From NCBI GenBank assembly GCA_945971755.1, contig CAMFPJ010000055.1, positions 1 to 8,914 on the forward strand: a DNA stretch of 8,914 nt, in the 5' to 3' direction. The stretch is from an uncultured Clostridia bacterium (GTDB lineage Bacteria; Bacillota; Clostridia; Oscillospirales; Acutalibacteraceae). A program made the position numbers and the translations under genes. Shown piece after piece: positions 5,869-8,914 of this stretch. Each line of letters begins with the position of its first letter. The stretch's first letter is position 1. The notes under the pieces were generated by a model. It searched no databases and had not been told where the DNA came from. It saw nothing but the letters and a program-made list of their open reading frames with translations.

Positions 5869-7905
5869 TTACCCGAGCACAAGCTCACAAACAGATTCAT
5901 TTGTGTTAAGGTCAAATTTTTCAAGGGATGAACTTGGCTCGTCCGCTTGTTCACGATATATCTCGCTGAACACAAAAAAGTAATTGCCGATATAAGTTCC
6001 GCCTACAATACTTTTGTTGTCGCCCACAACATACCGTACTGTTTCTTTAAGTTCTCCGTTTTCGGCGGAGTAACGGATAAACATAGCCTTTGATGTATTG
6101 AAACTTATATCATATACAGTAAACGGAACGGCAAATTCACCGTTTGGAAGCGACACAAACGACTTGTACGATGAAGAAATATTACTGCAAACATAGCTTC
6201 CGTTCCTGCCGACTTTAATATTAGAAATTTCCTTGGGTGCTTTGGGGTCTGCCACAGAGAAAAGTGAAACCTTCATATTACCGTTTGTACCGTCTTCCGT
6301 GCCGTCCTCACCAATACCGATTAAGGTTCCGTCACCTAAGGGGTGCAGGTAGCTTGAAAATCCGGGTAAAGTTAATTCACCGACTATTTTGGGGCTCTTT
6401 GCGTCCGTCAAATCAATTACGAAAAGCGGGTCGGTTTGGCGGAAAGTTACAATGTATGCGAATTTGCCAACATATCTGCAAGACCTGATTTGCTCGCCGT
6501 CGGCAAACTCCGACAAAAGTCCTACCCTGTTCATATCAGCGTCAAACACATAAAGCGAATTCGTTTCACCTAAATAACTGACCGATTTGTCGGGACCGGT
6601 ACCGCTTGTTTTTACCTTTTCACGAGTTGTTGCAATGCGGAAATAATCTCCCTGCTCACTCATTGAAAGATTATCGTTAATTCTGCCCTCTGCAATTGCC
6701 GAAGCCGCAAACTCGGTACCATTTTCCGTAATTTTGAATTTTAATATTTTAACGGCGGAGGTACACTTTTCTTCGTCATAAAGTGTCTCTGTAACATAAA
6801 GACTTTTTTCGGTTGCGTAAACATTGGTGGGGTCGCCGAAAATTGCTGAAGAATCAGTCTGCTTTGCGGTTTTCATATCTGTTACGGTGATTACTGCGTA
6901 TGTGGGTGAGTTGTTTCCGTTTACCACCGTTATTTTTTGAGATGGTATAAGCTTTTGGTTGCCGTTTTCAGCAGTTTTCGGAATACAGTTATCCTTGTAA
7001 TCGTCTTTTGCGATGTCAACACCGTAAGACGATACGGAATAAAGTTTCCCACCCGTTAATCTGCTTGAAACATATTCTCCTGACTGCATATTGCTTGAAA
7101 TAAGACCGGGCTTTTCGGGATTTTTTATGTCATAAATGTCAATGTATGTGTCGGAGCAAAGCCACGCAACACGACAGCAACCGTAATAGGCAATATCAAA
7201 AACGCCGCCGTAGTTAATATTGTCGTTTTTGTAAATGGAGTAAATTATAAAGAGTTTGTCGCCCGAGAGATACAGTTCTCTCAACGTGCAGCCCTCTTTC
7301 TCAATTTTTATTGTGGCAAGACTCTTCATTTCACCTTTGGCGTCAACAATAAACACACTGTTATCGGTAACGTCGGCAATGTAAATATTCTTTCCGTCTG
7401 TTTTGATAATGTCGCCCTCGTCAACACCCTCTTCCTGAGTGTTTGTGGTGCCGTAGCCGTTAGCAACACTGTCGGCTGTCTCCTCGACTATTTCTGCTCC
7501 CCCATTTACATTTGCAAAATCTTTTGGAACCGAAGCCTCATACTTATTGCCGTAATCAAATATATTCCAGCGATTTTCCGACTTATAAGCCTTATGAAAA
7601 TCTTTCATTTTTGAGTAAATCACGCTGTAATCGTCTGAAACGGAAATATCGTTTGACGTATTCGTCGTGTTTTGCGTTTCCACCGAGTTTTGCTGATTCC
7701 TGTAAATCAGCACTCCGCTCATTACTAACGCAAGCGCGGCAACTAAAGACACCGCTTTTAAGAACTTTGATTTTTTATTTTTCTTTTCGGTTTTAAGCTC
7801 CTCGGGACCCCTTACAAGCTTTGACACAATATTATCTTTTGTAAGATTTTCCGGAAGTTCGGCGTTAATATTTTCGTCTATATATTTTTCAATATCTTTT
7901 TTCAT
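5869..7905 (-). CDS. Membrane-anchored beta-propeller protein (COG4880 / Beta_propel type), candidate anti-sigma factor
   Basis: The 678-residue product has a short N-terminus (1-47, with LPENLTKDNIVSKL at 17-30 and a lysine-rich stretch 39-50), one transmembrane helix (about 48-68) and a large C-terminal extracytoplasmic region. The lysines before the helix predict an N-inside topology, and no signal-peptidase or lipobox motif is evident. The region from about 155 carries the hallmark TNTQEEGVDEGDIIKTDG followed by NIYIAD, and later repeated blade-like phrases (IDIYDIKNPEKPGLIS, LFVIDLTDAKSPKIVGEL, VSLFSVADPKAPKEIS), which fit the secreted propeller family distantly related to WD40. The ATG overlaps the sigma gene stop by 1 nt (TAATG), with AAAGGAG 8 nt upstream. 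Position and topology suggest it controls the sigma factor, but it has no HxxxCxxC zinc anti-sigma motif; that role is inference. The family itself has no settled biochemical function. Confidence 0.87.
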   Translation of the reverse strand: MKKDIEKYIDENINAELPENLTKDNIVSKLVRGPEELKTEKKNKKSKFLKAVSLVAALALVMSGVLIYRNQQNSVETQNTTNTSNDISVSDDYSVIYSKMKDFHKAYKSENRWNIFDYGNKYEASVPKDFANVNGGAEIVEETADSVANGYGTTNTQEEGVDEGDIIKTDGKNIYIADVTDNSVFIVDAKGEMKSLATIKIEKEGCTLRELYLSGDKLFIIYSIYKNDNINYGGVFDIAYYGCCRVAWLCSDTYIDIYDIKNPEKPGLISSNMQSGEYVSSRLTGGKLYSVSSYGVDIAKDDYKDNCIPKTAENGNQKLIPSQKITVVNGNNSPTYAVITVTDMKTAKQTDSSAIFGDPTNVYATEKSLYVTETLYDEEKCTSAVKILKFKITENGTEFAASAIAEGRINDNLSMSEQGDYFRIATTREKVKTSGTGPDKSVSYLGETNSLYVFDADMNRVGLLSEFADGEQIRSCRYVGKFAYIVTFRQTDPLFVIDLTDAKSPKIVGELTLPGFSSYLHPLGDGTLIGIGEDGTEDGTNGNMKVSLFSVADPKAPKEISNIKVGRNGSYVCSNISSSYKSFVSLPNGEFAVPFTVYDISFNTSKAMFIRYSAENGELKETVRYVVGDNKSIVGGTYIGNYFFVFSEIYREQADEPSSSLEKFDLNTNESVCELVLG

Positions 7906-8396
7906 TACTCTAACTCCTTTCTCATTTTGGAAAGCGCTCTTTTTTTCTTAGTGCGGACGGTGGGTGATGACAGATTCATAATCTTTGCAATTTCTCCCGA
8001 TTTGAACCCGCCGATTACAGACAAAAGCACAATTTCTCTTGACTCGCCGTCTAAAAGGTCAAGTGCTCTTTTAACGTCACCCAAAATAAAGGTGAATGAT
8101 TCATCTGACAGGGTTTCGGGCAGCTCTTGCGTATTCTCACAAAAGGTCTTTTTACAGGCATTCGACAATGCAGTAAAAAGATACGTTTTGAATTTCGTTG
8201 GGTCGTGAAGTAAGTGCATACTTCTGAAGACAGACAAAGCCGCGTCTTGCACAGCGTCCTGTGCGTTATCCGCATTTTTACAAATACTCAAGGCAAAACG
8301 GTACATATCCTTTGCGTAATATTCGTAAAGACTGCCGTAAGCCTCCTTGTCACCATCCATTGAATAGACAACAAGCCTTAATATTTCGTCTGTCAT
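7905..8396 (-). CDS. ECF-type RNA polymerase sigma factor (sigma-70 family)
   Basis: The 163-residue product has the two-domain layout of extracytoplasmic-function sigma factors. Region 2 spans about 19-83: YGSLYEYYAKDMYRFALSIC, the core-binding ADNAQDAVQDAALSVF, then FKTYLFTALSNACKK in the -10 recognition area. After a linker, region 4 spans about 108-162: ALDLLDGESREIVLLSVIGG, then the -35-reading helix-turn-helix SGEIAKIMNLSSPTVRTKKK. There is no sigma region 1.1 or 3. GAGG (8407-8404) lies 7 nt before ATG. The gene is first in a three-gene unit and its stop overlaps the start of the membrane propeller gene by 1 nt, the arrangement typical of a sigma factor with its regulator. An ECF-like -35 lies upstream, so autoregulation is plausible. 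Target genes are unknown. Confidence 0.93.
   Translation of the reverse strand: MTDEILRLVVYSMDGDKEAYGSLYEYYAKDMYRFALSICKNADNAQDAVQDAALSVFRSMHLLHDPTKFKTYLFTALSNACKKTFCENTQELPETLSDESFTFILGDVKRALDLLDGESREIVLLSVIGGFKSGEIAKIMNLSSPTVRTKKKRALSKMRKELE
7914..7920 (-). promoter_or_regulatory. Strong ribosome binding site for the propeller gene
   Basis: AAAGGAG inside the last codons of the sigma gene lies 8 nt before the ATG at 7905. Such a near-consensus site, together with the 1-nt stop/start overlap, argues that the propeller protein is made efficiently and in step with the sigma factor. It also supports 7905 as the start. Confidence 0.8.
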
Positions 8397-8419
8397 AAAA
8401 CCACCTCTTTTGCACTTTC

Positions 8420-8455
8420 ATTATATTAGAGTAAGAAAAATACTAAAGTGTTTCA
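8420..8455 (-). promoter_or_regulatory. Candidate promoter of the sigma-propeller-lipoprotein operon (ECF-like -35, TATAAT -10)
   Basis: On the minus strand TGAAAC (8455-8450) is followed by an A/T-rich spacer, then ACTCTAAT (8432-8425) and a perfect TATAAT (8425-8420); transcription would start near 8413, shortly before the sigma gene's ribosome site. TGAAAC is a known ECF -35 core, and ACTCTAAT at 17 nt spacing resembles ECF -10 elements of the CGTC type with two differences. For the housekeeping sigma, TATAAT is ideal but no good -35 lies 16-18 nt upstream. Either an autoregulated ECF promoter or a weak housekeeping promoter fits. Confidence 0.55.
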
Positions 8456-8462
8456 AAAAAAT

Positions 8463-8490
8463 AAAAAAGAGCAGAGAAATCTCTCTGCTC
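8463..8490 (-). terminator. Rho-independent terminator after the zinc-ribbon membrane protein gene
   Basis: Read on the minus strand, a 9-bp perfect stem GAGCAGAGA / TCTCTGCTC with a GATT loop is followed by six T residues (8468-8463). It lies 10 nt after the stop of the upstream gene and just before the candidate sigma-operon promoter, so the two transcription units are separate. On the plus strand no immediate U-tract follows, so it works mainly one way. Confidence 0.9.
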
Positions 8491-8500
8491 CAAATTATTT

Positions 8501-8914
8501 TTAATATAAAGACGCCGCGCCTACAACCGCTACCATGAATATTGTAGCAATAATACCAATAACAGAACCGATAAGTGCCATAATAAGGTAAGCCTTTGCA
8601 AAATTTCTGAGACCGATATTCTTTTCACTGCTGAAGGCGGTAATAATCATCATAATAAGACCCACAAGCGGAAGTGAAAACAGAATCGAATAACCTATGT
8701 ACTGACCAATCGTTACGGGTTTGTACTCCTGCGGAAGCATATTTTCATTGAAAGCAGCATAACCGTAGGGCTGTGAATATGTCTGCTGAGGGTATGCACT
8801 TGCGACAGGCTGCTGCGGATAAACAGGCTGTGCAGCAGGCTGACTGTACGAAGGAGCGGCAGGCTTTTCTTCCTGAGGTAATGCTGCACCGCAACCCACA
8901 CAAAAAGCTGCGTT
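8501..8914 (-). CDS. Zinc-ribbon membrane protein, 5' end outside window (partial)
   Basis: The frame is open to the right edge, giving 137 residues of C-terminal sequence. It begins AAFCVGCGAALP, the second CxxC half of a zinc ribbon of the FCxxCGxxL kind; the GTG inside it (8899) is therefore an internal valine and the real start lies beyond the window. A low-complexity linker rich in P, Q, Y, S and A follows (about residues 18-52), then two transmembrane segments (about 72-94 and 109-132) separated by a short loop SSEKNIGLRNFAKA, ending in LY. This layout (N-terminal zinc ribbon, PQY linker, two helices with an N-x-x-x-R-N-[FY]-A-[KR]-A loop) is common among uncharacterised clostridial proteins. 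It is followed by a terminator, so it is the last gene of its transcript. Function is unknown. Confidence 0.8.
   Translation of the reverse strand, partial: NAAFCVGCGAALPQEEKPAAPSYSQPAAQPVYPQQPVASAYPQQTYSQPYGYAAFNENMLPQEYKPVTIGQYIGYSILFSLPLVGLIMMIITAFSSEKNIGLRNFAKAYLIMALIGSVIGIIATIFMVAVVGAASLY

Noticed and set aside
6268..6296. TGAAAC ... CGTC on the plus strand within the propeller gene, like an ECF promoter
   Set aside because: The spacer is 20 nt, longer than usual for ECF promoters, and it would drive only antisense RNA inside a coding region; chance is the better explanation.
8897..8899. GTG at 8899 (minus strand) as the start of the zinc-ribbon protein
   Set aside because: It falls inside FCVGCGAAL, a CxxC zinc-ribbon half, and the frame continues to the window edge with no stop.

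Overview
The window looks like chromosomal DNA from a low-to-mid G+C, probably anaerobic, member of the Clostridia (Firmicutes), most likely a gut-type Oscillospirales/Ruminococcaceae relative. This rests on the conserved infB-rbfA-nrnA-truB-ribF gene order, strong purine-rich Shine-Dalgarno sites, an iron-type alcohol dehydrogenase with a clostridial-style N-terminal extension, and a zinc-ribbon/PQY-rich membrane protein of a kind common in that group. The taxonomic placement is an inference from gene content, not a measured result.

Left half, plus strand (1-5258). Five tightly packed genes form the end of the classic nusA-infB translation and RNA-maturation operon: the 3' part of infB (initiation factor IF2), rbfA (30S maturation), nrnA (DHH/DHHA1 nanoRNase/pAp phosphatase), truB (tRNA pseudouridine-55 synthase) and ribF (FAD synthetase/riboflavin kinase). 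Gaps are 12 nt or overlaps of 4-17 nt, so translational coupling is likely. Where many Firmicutes continue with rpsO and pnp, this genome has an iron-containing alcohol dehydrogenase gene 37 nt downstream. A strong hairpin at 5269-5307 ends this group and also serves the convergent operon on the other strand.

Right half, minus strand (5306-8914). Read in its own direction: the 3' part of a zinc-ribbon membrane protein gene runs in from the right edge and ends at a rho-independent terminator (8463-8490). A promoter-like region with an ECF-style -35 (TGAAAC) and a perfect TATAAT follows (8420-8455). Next comes a three-gene unit: an ECF-type sigma factor; a 678-residue single-pass membrane protein with a short cytoplasmic N-terminus and a large extracytoplasmic beta-propeller of the COG4880 / Beta_propel type, joined to the sigma gene by a 1-nt TAATG overlap; and a small secreted lipoprotein 11 nt downstream.

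The most interesting part is this sigma-propeller-lipoprotein operon. Its architecture is that of a transmembrane signalling system. The propeller protein occupies the position and topology of an anti-sigma factor but has no zinc-binding anti-sigma motif. The proposal is that its 47-residue cytoplasmic tail holds the sigma factor and its external propeller senses something at the cell surface, with the lipoprotein as a partner or output. No RNA genes, CRISPR arrays, insertion sequences or tandem repeats were seen, and there is no gene-free stretch longer than about 105 nt.
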